A stretch of DNA of 64,000 nucleotides, taken from positions 1,798,001 through 1,862,000 of the forward strand of contig OY969110.1 of assembly GCA_963697995.1 (NCBI GenBank), written 5' to 3'. The position numbers and the translations under genes are program-made. The DNA is from MFD00082-c5 sp963697995. GTDB taxonomy: Bacteria; Chlamydiota; Chlamydiia; Chlamydiales; JAJFMB01. Shown here piece after piece: positions 23,168 through 32,593 of this stretch (within the stretch, counting starts at the first letter, position 1; every line of letters starts with the position of its first letter). Under the pieces are notes generated by a model. The model worked only from the letters and a program-made list of their open reading frames with translations, did no database searches and was not told the origin of the DNA.

Positions 23168-24967
23168 CTACTGAACGTCAGCTGCGCACCGAAATCCATA
23201 AGTGCTATTAACAGTTCCTGGATTGTTTCGATTCCTCTTTGAACTTCTTAAATCTTCTTGTAAACTCTTCCAACAACCTCCCCGAAGCACCCGGTAAACG
23301 CCTTGCAAAGGCCCCTTCGGATTGTCAGGCTCTTGAACTGAGATTTCAAAATAGTTGTATCCGTACCAGTCTTGCACCCACTCGTAGACGTTTCCAGCCA
23401 TATCGTATAAACCTAAAAGATTGGGAGCATAACTCATCACTGCTGTCGTGTCGGAGCTAAAAAAGTTTGCCTGAGTTTTCTCGATGTGATCCCCTGTTGG
23501 GTAGCGCATCGACTCTTGACCGCAACTTGCAGCAATTTCCCATTCAGCTTCGGTAGGTAATCTTTTTCCAACCCATTTAGCATAAGCAACAGCCCCGTAC
23601 CAGGTCACCCCAACGACTGGATGTTTGGCATAACCTGACTCAATACTTAAGCGACCAGCTGAGCGCTTAATGCGAGAATCTTTAAGTCTGATAATATCGT
23701 TGTAGTTATTATCTTTCTCACCCCCCATCGCCTCGATAAATCTCACAAACTGTTCATTCGTTACGGGATGAATATCGAGTGCAAAGCTACTTAAATGAAC
23801 CTGATGGCGCGGCCACTCATCGCGGTTGCCATCATTGCTTCCCCTTAAAAAGCTACCCCCTTGAATCACGACCATTTCGGTTAGAAGAGGTTTTATTTCA
23901 GCAGTTTCCTTTTTTTCAGGCTTGTAAACTTTAACAGTAGTGTCGATCAAAAAAGCTGATGAGGGATCGGGATCAGTTTCTGGACGTTTAATCTCAGCTG
24001 AGCGAATGACAGGTTTTAAAGCTCTCTCCACCTCAAAAACGGCTTCTTGAGACATAGTGAACTCATCGAATAGGGGTAAAAGTTTTGAGGGGCGCTTATC
24101 TGGATTTTGTTGGAGTGTTTTTTGAATAATTAAATCCCAGTTTCTTGTCAAATCCTGCCTGACCTCGGAAGGCATTTCAAAAACGCCTTCAGGAAAGTGG
24201 TGTGTTAAAAGGTAGTAGGCTAAAATACCAAAACCATAAACGTCTGCCTTAATGGCTGAAAATTCCTGAGAGCCGATTGTTTTTTGCTCAGGTGAGAGAA
24301 AATTAAAACTTTGAAGAAACGAGGCGTGCAATGAGGTTTGTTTCTGAGAATCTTGCTCGGCCGCTTCCCCCATATTTAACGCTTCTGCGACCATTTTATA
24401 GGTTCTTGTCAAAACAGCCCCTTGACCCACAAGGCGTGAAAGACCGAAATCGGAGAGATAAACTTTAATTTTTCCGCTGTCATCTTTTGAAACGAGAATA
24501 TTGTTTAACTTAATGCCTCTGTGAGCCATCTCAAAATGGGTTTGAGACTTTTGGTGAGCATAATCAAGAGCTGATGCCACCTGTTTTAAGATATCACAAA
24601 TCTCAGCTTCTTCAAGAGGTTCAACTCTTGATCTTAAATACTTGGCCAAGTTTGTGGTTTCTCCAAAAGAATCGACGATGCAATCCGTTACAAGAAAGTA
24701 TTGTCCATCTCCGAACGAAATATTGTGAATTTTAACGATGTTTGGATGATCAAGCCCTGCTAAATAAGCGACCTCTTCTTGAAATCGTTGAATAAAGTTT
24801 CGATCCTGAGATAACTCTAAAGGCAATACTTTTAGGACACATTGCCTTTTCAAAAACCTATGCTCAGCAAGAAAAACAGTTCCAAGGGAGCCCTGACCTA
24901 TTTGCTTTAGGATGGTGTAATCGCCAAGAGTTTTTTTTTCTTGAGTGGTTTCTAACAGTTCGAGCAT
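23168..24967 (-). CDS. pkn1: Pkn1-like Ser/Thr kinase fused to a formylglycine-enzyme-like domain
   Basis: The protein (599 residues from ATG 24967) joins an N-terminal eukaryotic-type kinase fold (residues about 15-290) to a C-terminal FGE-sulfatase/SUMF1-like domain (about 365-597). Kinase marks: GQGSLGTVFLAEH (Gly loop), CVLKVLP (Lys), SDFGLSRL (DFG). The catalytic loop reads AHRGIKLNNILV, with Gly where HRD has Asp. FGE marks: MVVIQGGSFLRGSND, HPVTNEQF, RLPTEAEWEIAA, GLYDMAGNVYEWVQDW, VLRGGCWKS and YGFRCA. This architecture is that of chlamydial Pkn1 (CT145, about 610 residues). A TTG/ATG start further upstream is possible. The missing Asp raises doubt about kinase activity. Divergent from yidC. 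Confidence 0.85.
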   Translation of the reverse strand: MLELLETTQEKKTLGDYTILKQIGQGSLGTVFLAEHRFLKRQCVLKVLPLELSQDRNFIQRFQEEVAYLAGLDHPNIVKIHNISFGDGQYFLVTDCIVDSFGETTNLAKYLRSRVEPLEEAEICDILKQVASALDYAHQKSQTHFEMAHRGIKLNNILVSKDDSGKIKVYLSDFGLSRLVGQGAVLTRTYKMVAEALNMGEAAEQDSQKQTSLHASFLQSFNFLSPEQKTIGSQEFSAIKADVYGFGILAYYLLTHHFPEGVFEMPSEVRQDLTRNWDLIIQKTLQQNPDKRPSKLLPLFDEFTMSQEAVFEVERALKPVIRSAEIKRPETDPDPSSAFLIDTTVKVYKPEKKETAEIKPLLTEMVVIQGGSFLRGSNDGNRDEWPRHQVHLSSFALDIHPVTNEQFVRFIEAMGGEKDNNYNDIIRLKDSRIKRSAGRLSIESGYAKHPVVGVTWYGAVAYAKWVGKRLPTEAEWEIAASCGQESMRYPTGDHIEKTQANFFSSDTTAVMSYAPNLLGLYDMAGNVYEWVQDWYGYNYFEISVQEPDNPKGPLQGVYRVLRGGCWKSLQEDLRSSKRNRNNPGTVNSTYGFRCAADVQ

Positions 24968-25218
24968 AATTGATCCCCGCGTTTGATTGGGTGATTCTAA
25001 ACTCCCTTTTTTTTTAAGCAACAATTTTCCTTACAAAAAGAGAGCGCTTACTCAAAAATAGGGTTTCCTTTTATTTGACTCTTTCATTATCATGAGAGGC
25101 TAAACAGCTATTTTCTTGTCGAAATATTTTTGCTTTAAGGTTTTTTCACCTCTTGCCTTGAAGGAAAATATTGGTTCAAGAAATTGCTGAAAACAAACAC
25201 TAGTTTTGAAGGACCTTA

Positions 25219-27609
25219 ATGGATAAGCGGACGTTTTTTTTCTTTATCTCACTGACATTAGCTCTTTTTGGAGTCAATCTTTACTTTCAAGGGCAAAGCA
25301 GCTCTGAGCTTAAAAAATGGGCTCAAGATCAACAGGAAAAACTTGAACTTCAAAGTAAAACTCTAACTGAAGAGATCCAGAAAGAGAGTGTCCCTTTAAA
25401 AAATTTACCACTTGTCGATGTGTATAGCGCTGAAACTGGTGGCGAGCTTTTAGTCACAGGCGTTTTAAGTGGCGATGCTCTGATTGCACAAACTTCGCAA
25501 AAAACCGTTTACGTTCGTCCTTTTGGAACAGAGGAGCCTTTAAAGCAGGCTCAACTCATCACCTCGCAAGGAACTCCTTACTTCAGCCTCTACTCATTAA
25601 AAGAAGGGGGCACCCTTCTCATCGGCGATTTGCCAACTTTTGGACAGTACGATCTACAATTACTCATGCCAAAGCCTGCTATTGCCACCCCAGCGGACTA
25701 CTTAGATGGTCACTTCTCCCCACTGCAAGAAAAACTCAATCAAGTAAAAACACGATTAAACCAAAAAAAAGATTTTGTTGTTCAATCAGGGCTTGTTTTA
25801 ATGAAAGGGGATACAGGTTATTTGCCTGTTGGAGTTTTCGATGCAGACTCTAAAGTTTTTATTGCTTTAGATGACTTAAAAAATCTTCATCCTTTTTTAA
25901 AGAAAGCGATGGCTTCAAAAACGCAAGCTCCTGAAGAGACTTTTTATGTATTAGAAAATGACACTTTGCAGCTAGTTTTTTCGACAAAAGGGGGAGCTTT
26001 AAAAGAAATCAACTTACCGCTTAAATCAAAAGATGATGAAAAAAGTGTTGTAAAACCTGTTGAAAACGATCGGATCATTCTTGAAAAGTACCCCCAAAAC
26101 GCCTACTTCCCGGCTCACCCTTACATCACCTTAAAAGAGGGAAAACAAGTTGAAGAAGCAAGAGGAAAACTTGGAGGGTACACTCCACTTACAAGACGCG
26201 ATTTAAGCGACAAAAACCTTCTTCTCAACACAACAGCTCCTTATTATGCGCTAAACATCGTTTCAGAATACCCTGAAGTTGCCGAACTTCCCTACAAAGT
26301 GACCCAGTTCGAAAAAGACAAAATCGTTTTTGAAGCAGATCAAGGATTTAGAAAAATCACAAAGACCTTCTCTTTCCCAAAAGAAGAAGCCCCTTATGTG
26401 ATCGATTTAGCTATTAATATAGAAGGCAATAACAAAAACTTAAAACTCACCTCAGGTGTCCCTGAAGTGGAACTGGTTTCAGGATCTCCTCAACCGACCC
26501 TTAAGCTTCGAACCAAACAGAATGGGAAGGGCATAGTCGAAGAGTTAAAGCTTCCTCAGTCTGAGACAACCGCTTTAAGCGCCTCTCTCGACTGGATCGC
26601 AACCTCTAACGGATTCTTTGCTATCGTCGTAAACCCTCTAAATCAAACCGAAACAGGATATAAAACTCTCAACGTTCCAGGTAATGTTTCCCCTTCAAGA
26701 CTTGTTCAATTAAACGACACGACCCCTGACACCTATCCAGGGTATATGGCTCTTTTGCCCCTCAAAGGGAAAGGTCCTTATCACTATAGAATTTTTGCTG
26801 GCCCCCTCTCAGAAAACATTTTAACACAAGTCGATACTCTCTACACCGATCCCAAAACAGGAGACAATCCTAACTACATCAGTATTAAAAGTTACTACGG
26901 CTGGTTTGCCTTTATCTCAGAGCCTTTCTCAAAATTCCTCTATATCATCCTTAATCTGTTTCACTCAATTACAGGATCATGGGGTCTCTCGATTATCCTT
27001 TTGACAGTCGTTTTAAGAATTATTCTCTACCCTTTAAACGCATGGTCTGCAAAATCGACCCTTAAGATGCAAGAACTTAGCGCTAAAAGCCAGGCTCTTC
27101 AAGAAAAATATAAGAATGATCAAAAAAGATACCAGCTCGAAATGATGAATCTTTATCGAGAAACAGGGGCTAACCCTTTTTCTGGATGCCTGATCTCAAC
27201 AGTGATTCAAATCCCCTTCCTTTTAGGAATGTTTGGACTTCTTAAAACAAGTTTTTCCCTAAGAGGCGCCTCCTTTATCCCTGGATGGATCGACGACTTA
27301 TCAGCTCCCGATGTCCTCTTTAGTTGGGAAACACCGATTTGGCTGATTGGTAACCAGTTCCACTTACTCCCCTTCCTTCTTGGAGCTGTGATGTTTCTCC
27401 AACAGAGATTCTTGACACCTGGCCCCTCTGATGTGAACCAGATGACAGAGCAACAAAGACAAGCTCGAGCCACAGGAAGTATGATGGCTGTCATGTTTGT
27501 CTTTATTTTTTACAACTTCCCCTCAGGATTGAACCTTTATTGGCTCTCTTCAACCCTTCTCGGGGCTCTACAACAAGCTTACATGAAAAAACAGATGACG
27601 AAGACATGA
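25219..27609 (+). CDS. yidC: Membrane protein insertase YidC
   Basis: YidC inserts and folds inner-membrane proteins alone or with SecYEG. The 796-residue protein has an N-terminal signal-anchor (FFFFISLTLALFGVNLYF, residues 5-22), a long periplasmic domain, and the conserved C-terminal insertase domain (about 575-780) with WGLSIILLTVVLRIILYPLNA, the Met/Gln-rich coil KYKNDQKRYQLEMMNLYRE, GANPFSGCLISTVIQIPF and NFPSGLNLYW. It is longer than E. coli YidC (548) because of an enlarged periplasmic part, as in chlamydiae. Its stop overlaps the dnaA start (ATGA), matching the CT250/CT251 neighbourhood. Confidence 0.93.
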   Translation: MDKRTFFFFISLTLALFGVNLYFQGQSSSELKKWAQDQQEKLELQSKTLTEEIQKESVPLKNLPLVDVYSAETGGELLVTGVLSGDALIAQTSQKTVYVRPFGTEEPLKQAQLITSQGTPYFSLYSLKEGGTLLIGDLPTFGQYDLQLLMPKPAIATPADYLDGHFSPLQEKLNQVKTRLNQKKDFVVQSGLVLMKGDTGYLPVGVFDADSKVFIALDDLKNLHPFLKKAMASKTQAPEETFYVLENDTLQLVFSTKGGALKEINLPLKSKDDEKSVVKPVENDRIILEKYPQNAYFPAHPYITLKEGKQVEEARGKLGGYTPLTRRDLSDKNLLLNTTAPYYALNIVSEYPEVAELPYKVTQFEKDKIVFEADQGFRKITKTFSFPKEEAPYVIDLAINIEGNNKNLKLTSGVPEVELVSGSPQPTLKLRTKQNGKGIVEELKLPQSETTALSASLDWIATSNGFFAIVVNPLNQTETGYKTLNVPGNVSPSRLVQLNDTTPDTYPGYMALLPLKGKGPYHYRIFAGPLSENILTQVDTLYTDPKTGDNPNYISIKSYYGWFAFISEPFSKFLYIILNLFHSITGSWGLSIILLTVVLRIILYPLNAWSAKSTLKMQELSAKSQALQEKYKNDQKRYQLEMMNLYRETGANPFSGCLISTVIQIPFLLGMFGLLKTSFSLRGASFIPGWIDDLSAPDVLFSWETPIWLIGNQFHLLPFLLGAVMFLQQRFLTPGPSDVNQMTEQQRQARATGSMMAVMFVFIFYNFPSGLNLYWLSSTLLGALQQAYMKKQMTKT

Positions 27610-28955
27610 TTATTTGGGACACTTTTTTAAAGGAGCAGTCAAAAGAGTTTGGTTATGAAGCCGTTAAAAAATGGCTTCGCCCTTTAAAAATTGTCAGGTT
27701 TGATGCTTGTAACATCTTTTTAGAAGCGCAAGATGCCTTTCAAGTGATGTGGTTTCAGGAGCATATCCAGCAAAAGGCAAATGTCTCTTTAAAAAACAAC
27801 AACGGCAAACCAATCAAAGTTCATATCAGAGTTAAGGGAGAGGTAACACCTCAAAAAAAAGTGGAAACAAAGGTTGAAGAGCCAAGTTTCAGCTTAAAAT
27901 TTGACGAGATCGATCCAAGGTTTACTTTTGCCCATTTCGCTAACTTTCCCTCAAATGAGCTTGAACTTAAGGTCCTTGCAAAAACAGCAGGGTATGATCT
28001 AGAAAAGGGGAACTTAAGTGAAGAGGGACCCGACCTTAAAAGCTACAACCCCATCTATGTTTTTGGCCCCAAAGGGATCGGTAAAACCCACCTTCTTATG
28101 GCAACCGCTAAAGTTCTTCAAGACAGAGGTCTAAATGCTATTTATGTCAGGACTGAAACCTTTACAGAGCACGTGGTCTCAGCGATTAAGGGGGCCCATA
28201 TGGAACATTTTCGAGAAGCGTATAGAAAAGTCGATGTTTTAATCGTCGACGACGTACATCTTTTATCGAATAAAAAAGCCACTCAAGAAGAGTTTTTTCA
28301 CTCCTTTAATTCTCTTCACCTAAGTTGTAAACAAATTATTTTAAGCGCAAACTGCTCCCCTTTCGAGCTTAAAGAGATTGAACCTCGTCTAATTAGTCGC
28401 TTTGAATGGGGAATCACCCTTCCCCTTAAGGGACCTAAGCCGGAAGAGGTATTAGAACTTCTTTTAAAACGAGCAGAAGCGCTCGATTTTAAGCTTCCTC
28501 AAAAGATAGCCGACTTTTTGATTAACACCTTTACTAATAACATCACGACTTTAAATCGCGCCTTAGAAGCCCTAATTCTGAGATTACACTTAAACGGAGG
28601 AAAAGCTCCCCTCTCGGTTTCTTTAGCTAAGCACCTTTTAGGCGATCTGATTTTAGAAGAGGAGAGAGCTGCCCTTTCTCCCAAAAAAATATTAAAAGCA
28701 GTTGCTGATTATTTTGAATTGAATGTAGAGGAGCTAGCAAGAGCTTCAAAAGAGAAGGAACTGACTAAGCCGCGCCACTTAGCGTGCTACCTTTGCCGGA
28801 CGCTGCTAAAAATGCCTTATGTAAAAATTGGGGATATTATCTCACGCGATCACACGACGGTGATGTCTAGTGTTAAACTAGTAGAAAAAAATTTAAACGA
28901 AAACGAACCCGACTACTCTCGAGCGATTAATCAACTGACTAAACTATTGTCCTAA
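27606..28955 (+). CDS. dnaA: Chromosomal replication initiator DnaA
   Basis: This DnaA paralogue (449 residues from ATG 27606) has the domain I start IIWDTFLKEQSKEFG, a Lys-rich linker, and an AAA+ core: Walker A FGPKGIGKTHLL (about residues 150-161), Walker B VDVLIVDDVHLLSN, sensor ANCSPFELKEIEPRLISRF. Domain IV contains the DNA-binding signature ISRDHTTVMSSVK near residue 415, with KEKELTKPRHLACYL before it. I chose ATG 27606 over a longer upstream reading because it overlaps the yidC stop. Chlamydiae often carry two dnaA genes; which one acts at the origin cannot be told here, and no DnaA-box cluster was recognised nearby. Confidence 0.92.
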   Translation: MIIWDTFLKEQSKEFGYEAVKKWLRPLKIVRFDACNIFLEAQDAFQVMWFQEHIQQKANVSLKNNNGKPIKVHIRVKGEVTPQKKVETKVEEPSFSLKFDEIDPRFTFAHFANFPSNELELKVLAKTAGYDLEKGNLSEEGPDLKSYNPIYVFGPKGIGKTHLLMATAKVLQDRGLNAIYVRTETFTEHVVSAIKGAHMEHFREAYRKVDVLIVDDVHLLSNKKATQEEFFHSFNSLHLSCKQIILSANCSPFELKEIEPRLISRFEWGITLPLKGPKPEEVLELLLKRAEALDFKLPQKIADFLINTFTNNITTLNRALEALILRLHLNGGKAPLSVSLAKHLLGDLILEEERAALSPKKILKAVADYFELNVEELARASKEKELTKPRHLACYLCRTLLKMPYVKIGDIISRDHTTVMSSVKLVEKNLNENEPDYSRAINQLTKLLS

Positions 28956-29328
28956 ATTTATTTTTCTTAGGGGAAACTTTCTGTCTCTCGACTGCGTCTA
29001 GCAGTTCGATGTTTGCCATCTCAGTTAAAGGAATATTTCTCTCAATCAAATAATCGCTTAACTCTTTAGAACCAGAGTTTAAAGTTGCTTTAAAAAACTG
29101 AAGGAAAACTTTTCTTGTTTTCTCATCTAAACTGCTCTCGAGAGTTTTAAAAGCATTCACAGCCCTATAAACTTCGGTCCGATTACTGCTACTCATCCCT
29201 TTGAGTTTTTTTTCGATAATCGAAAAAATTCGTTCTTTTTCATTTTGCGGAAGCTCAACAGCTTGATAATCGAATAGATTTTCAACAAAAGCCCCTGGAA
29301 AAAATGTTGTAGTTTGCACTGAACTCAT
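28939..29328 (-). CDS. Hypothetical protein convergent with dnaA
   Basis: A 129-residue, helical, soluble protein begins MSSVQTTTFFPGAFVENLF at ATG 29328 and ends in a basic tail (KKNKFRTIV). Its 3' end overlaps dnaA by 17 bases on the opposite strand. It is divergent from the kinase-like gene at 29448. Nothing identifies a family. The Ser/Thr-rich N-terminus without signal peptide would suit a type III secretion substrate, but this is not shown. Confidence 0.6.
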   Translation of the reverse strand: MSSVQTTTFFPGAFVENLFDYQAVELPQNEKERIFSIIEKKLKGMSSSNRTEVYRAVNAFKTLESSLDEKTRKVFLQFFKATLNSGSKELSDYLIERNIPLTEMANIELLDAVERQKVSPKKNKFRTIV

Positions 29329-29447
29329 AAGATATCCTCCTTAGCAAAACCAAAGTCTCATATTACTTAAAGAAATGATTAAATTCAAGAGTTTTTTTTT
29401 ACTCCCTTTTATTTTTTACTATAGTATAATCAGAGATGTGAGGTTTT

Positions 29448-31229
29448 ATGAACAATATTAATGAGAGTATAGCTGCCACTTCCCCATCTACAAATGAGGC
29501 CTCTCCGGCTCCAACGGCAGCTCCTGCTTTACCTATACCTACCCCCTTACCCGTAGCTTCCTCCTCTTCAATATCAAGCAATCAAGTCACCCCTTTGGCT
29601 CAAGTCGCTAATCCTGAAATTTCAAATACGGCCGATGCCATAAAACTGATTGTCAAAAATGTTAAAAATTTTAATATACAAGAACAGGCCTCATTTGCCC
29701 CGATCAAGCAAGAGGAGTTACAAAATGTCCAAGCGGGGCTTGATGCACTTTCAGGCATCCCCCTTGACGAGGCAAATCTTGTCGAAACAGCGGGAAAAGT
29801 TGCCGAGGTGACAGAGGCAGTCTTTGAGGAAGGGATAAAAGAGTACTCTCTAAGGGTTTATAATTCAGATAAAACCGTCCTTCTTTTTACAGCCACTGTT
29901 TTAAACACAAATGAGAATGAAGTCTATGTTGTTTTTGATAACAGCATCATTGAAAGTGAACATGTAAAAGTAGGGGGAAGTAAAAAGCTCTCCCATGCAG
30001 CAAGACTAACCTCGGATTCAACGGAGGTGGAACACGCCCTTGTGACAACAAAAGATGCTGATCAATCAAAACAAAATCAAGTGAGAGGAATTACACGGGA
30101 AGCCAATATAAAAAGACATCTTAGAAACCTTAAACCAGAAAACCAAGCCCACGTGGTCTTTCCCCATCAAATTGTGCATTTAAAAAGAGAAGTGACAGGA
30201 GGGGTCAAGATGACGACCCAAAAAAGCTTTGTTTCATTTCAGCAAGGGGAACCACTACGCGCTTTAGAAAATCCCCAAAAACAAGCTAAACAACTTTTAT
30301 TACTTTTCGCTGATATTCACGAACAAGGGGTCACCCACAACGACGTCAAAGATGAAAATATCATATTGACGGACGAGGGAAATCTTTGTCTTATCGATTG
30401 GGACTCTTCTATCCACAAAGAAGACCAAGACCAGACTGAAGGAGTGAACACTCTTGCTTATACCCCTCCGGAAAATCAATCAAGGCACACATTCGATGAA
30501 TCCCAGGTCGTATTAGATTTAGCACGTCTCAGCGATGTTATATCTATTATAAATGTAAAACAAGATTTGTTATTTAGATTAGGAGAACAAATCCCACCAG
30601 ATATAGACCAAATCAACAAACTAAGTAATGAAATCGATAGATTAACAGCTTTAATCTTAAAAAACTACTCTTATATAGCAAAAGAAGCCCTGGCTGTGAT
30701 TCACAGAATTTGTGAGAACGATCCGCAAAAACAACAAGCGATCGCAGACTTGTTTATGTTAGCATCTTATAGTGAATTAAATAATTCATTTGACAGACTA
30801 ATTGAAATTAATCCTGCAATTTTAATCAAAATATGTAGCTTTTTGGATTATTACGAAACGTTAGATGAGATGACTGAAACAAGTAATAATTATAAAAACG
30901 AAAGATCTGATACCTCTCATCCTGACTACACATCTGATATGTTTAATGAAATCACCCCTCTTTTATTTAAGAATCGCAGAACACAAATAAATCAAAAAGC
31001 AATTGAGATTTCTGCTCAAATCACTGACCAAGACATTCAAAATCCGACCCATGAAAAAAGAGTTAAAAGCGATTCTTATCAAGTCGGGATTCTTTTAAAA
31101 AATCTTTTTGCTGCTACAGATCCGATTCCTGATCCTTATGATAAGATTATCACAGAATTATTAAATCAAAACCCTGATGAAAGAAACAGTGTTCAAACCG
31201 TAGTCGATAAATATAAAGATAGATTGTAG
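29448..31229 (+). CDS. Eukaryotic-like protein kinase with long disordered N-terminus
   Basis: The 593-residue protein starts at ATG 29448. Residues 1-60 are Ala/Pro/Ser/Thr-rich and probably disordered. A kinase-like fold lies at about 190-370 and again near the C-terminus. The catalytic loop reads THNDVKDENIIL, keeping Asp, Lys and Asn of HxDxKxxN with Asn for Arg. The Mg-binding DFG is replaced by IDWDSS. An activation-segment-like NTLAYTPPEN follows. A roughly 200-residue helical insert (about 350-550) separates this from SDSYQVGILLKNLF and LNQNPDERNSVQTV, which look like the last kinase helices (usually DVWSxGxxL and PxxRP). Such split kinases occur among bacterial effectors. Substrate unknown. 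Confidence 0.7.
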   Translation: MNNINESIAATSPSTNEASPAPTAAPALPIPTPLPVASSSSISSNQVTPLAQVANPEISNTADAIKLIVKNVKNFNIQEQASFAPIKQEELQNVQAGLDALSGIPLDEANLVETAGKVAEVTEAVFEEGIKEYSLRVYNSDKTVLLFTATVLNTNENEVYVVFDNSIIESEHVKVGGSKKLSHAARLTSDSTEVEHALVTTKDADQSKQNQVRGITREANIKRHLRNLKPENQAHVVFPHQIVHLKREVTGGVKMTTQKSFVSFQQGEPLRALENPQKQAKQLLLLFADIHEQGVTHNDVKDENIILTDEGNLCLIDWDSSIHKEDQDQTEGVNTLAYTPPENQSRHTFDESQVVLDLARLSDVISIINVKQDLLFRLGEQIPPDIDQINKLSNEIDRLTALILKNYSYIAKEALAVIHRICENDPQKQQAIADLFMLASYSELNNSFDRLIEINPAILIKICSFLDYYETLDEMTETSNNYKNERSDTSHPDYTSDMFNEITPLLFKNRRTQINQKAIEISAQITDQDIQNPTHEKRVKSDSYQVGILLKNLFAATDPIPDPYDKIITELLNQNPDERNSVQTVVDKYKDRL

Positions 31230-31282
31230 ATCAAAAAAAAGAGCTTCTTTCAAGTAGAGAGTTGACACTGTTAGTGGCTCCC

Positions 31283-31311
31283 TTGACTATTTAGTTGAAA
31301 AAGGGTATCCT
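31283..31311 (+). promoter_or_regulatory. Probable sigma-70-type promoter of the mevalonate operon
   Basis: TTGACT (31283-31288), a 17-base spacer and TATCCT (31306-31311) resemble a -35/-10 pair, 28 bases before the mvaS ATG at 31340. A GAAGGA ribosome site lies between. Confidence 0.5.
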
Positions 31312-31339
31312 TCATCCTCTTTAGATTGAAGGATTTTAC

Positions 31340-32593
31340 ATGGCTGTCGGCATCAGCGATATCGCTATTTACCTCCCTAAGCAGATGATCGACCTCCAAA
31401 GCGTGATCGATTTTAGGTCCTGCGAGGAAGATGGCATTAAAGTAAGCAAAATACTCGCAAGAGCTTTGAAGAGGACGGGCTTGACCTCACTTCACTTCCC
31501 AAAAAACTGGGAAGATCCGGTCACTATGGCGGCGGAAGCCGCCTACTCCCTTTTGCAAAGAAACCGGTTTCCCCTTGAGGCTCTTCGCTTTCTGGTGACC
31601 GGAACCGAAACGGGAGTTGATCACTCAAAGCCTTTAGCGGCTTACGTCATGGGAGCCTTAAAAAAAGCTGGAATCCAACTACCGACAACCCTTTCTACCT
31701 TCCAGACGCAGCACGCTTGCGCCGGGGGAACAATGGCCCTTCTTGGAATTGCCTCCCTTCTTGGAGTAACAGCCGAAAGAGGGGAGAGCGGCCTTGTCAT
31801 TTGCTCTGATATCGCAAGGTATGAAAAGGGCAGTTCAGCCGAAGTTACTCAAGGAGCAGGCTCTGTTTGCCTTCTCATCGAAAGCTCTCCTAAATTAATC
31901 GAACTCGATTTAAAAAACGTAGGATTTTGTTCAAACGACGTCGATGACTTTTTTCGCCCATTAGGTTCTGAAACGGCAAAAGTAAAGGGAAGCTTTTCGA
32001 TCCAGTGTTACAAAGAAGCGATGGAAGGGGCCTTTATTGATGTTGCTGCAAGAAAAAAACAATCGATTCAGGAGCTTTTGAAGGATACTGATCTTTTTGC
32101 CCTTCACGTACCCTACCCAAATCTACCTTTAGAAACCATGCACTACCTTTTAGAAAAATATTTACACTTAAATATTGAAGAGGCGAACCTTTTTCTTAAA
32201 GAAAGGGGCTTTTTTGCCATGACGGCTCCTGCTGCAAAAAGTGGTAATATCTACTCGGGCTCTCTTTTCATGTCTTTAAGCTTTTTACTTGAGGAGCGGC
32301 TTCAAACACTTCAAGAGGAGATCGTTGGAAAAAAAATTCTTCTGGGCTCTTACGGCTCTGGGAATACTTTAGCAGCTCTTCCAGGAGTTATCGCAAAAGG
32401 CGCCCCTTCGATCATCTCCTCGTGGGATTTAAGTAAGATCTGGCAAAAGGAACCCTCCCCAATTTCTGCCTACGAAACGTGGTTAAATGAGAAACCATTA
32501 AGTTTTGCAGCCCCAACTCCTAAAGAGCTTCCCGCCTTCTTCCTTCAAAATATTCGCACAGATGGGTACCGTGAATACCACTACCACACCTGA
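31340..32593 (+). CDS. mvaS: Hydroxymethylglutaryl-CoA synthase
   Basis: MvaS condenses acetyl-CoA with acetoacetyl-CoA to HMG-CoA, the first dedicated mevalonate step. The 417-residue protein belongs to the thiolase fold: opening MAVGISDIAIYLPK, the catalytic Glu (AAEAAYSLL, about residue 73), catalytic Cys in QHACAGGTMALLG (about 129), the ARYEKGSSAEVTQGAG block and the His in FALHVPYPN (about 255). The C-terminal GSYGSGNTLAALPGV is the typical Gly-rich loop. It heads a five-gene plus-strand operon; the fni gene begins inside its end. No acetoacetyl-CoA thiolase gene is in the cluster. Confidence 0.93.
   Translation: MAVGISDIAIYLPKQMIDLQSVIDFRSCEEDGIKVSKILARALKRTGLTSLHFPKNWEDPVTMAAEAAYSLLQRNRFPLEALRFLVTGTETGVDHSKPLAAYVMGALKKAGIQLPTTLSTFQTQHACAGGTMALLGIASLLGVTAERGESGLVICSDIARYEKGSSAEVTQGAGSVCLLIESSPKLIELDLKNVGFCSNDVDDFFRPLGSETAKVKGSFSIQCYKEAMEGAFIDVAARKKQSIQELLKDTDLFALHVPYPNLPLETMHYLLEKYLHLNIEEANLFLKERGFFAMTAPAAKSGNIYSGSLFMSLSFLLEERLQTLQEEIVGKKILLGSYGSGNTLAALPGVIAKGAPSIISSWDLSKIWQKEPSPISAYETWLNEKPLSFAAPTPKELPAFFLQNIRTDGYREYHYHT

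Noticed and set aside
27606..28955. dnaA as marker of the replication origin
   Set aside because: No cluster of DnaA boxes or AT-rich unwinding region was recognised beside it, and chlamydiae can carry a second dnaA.
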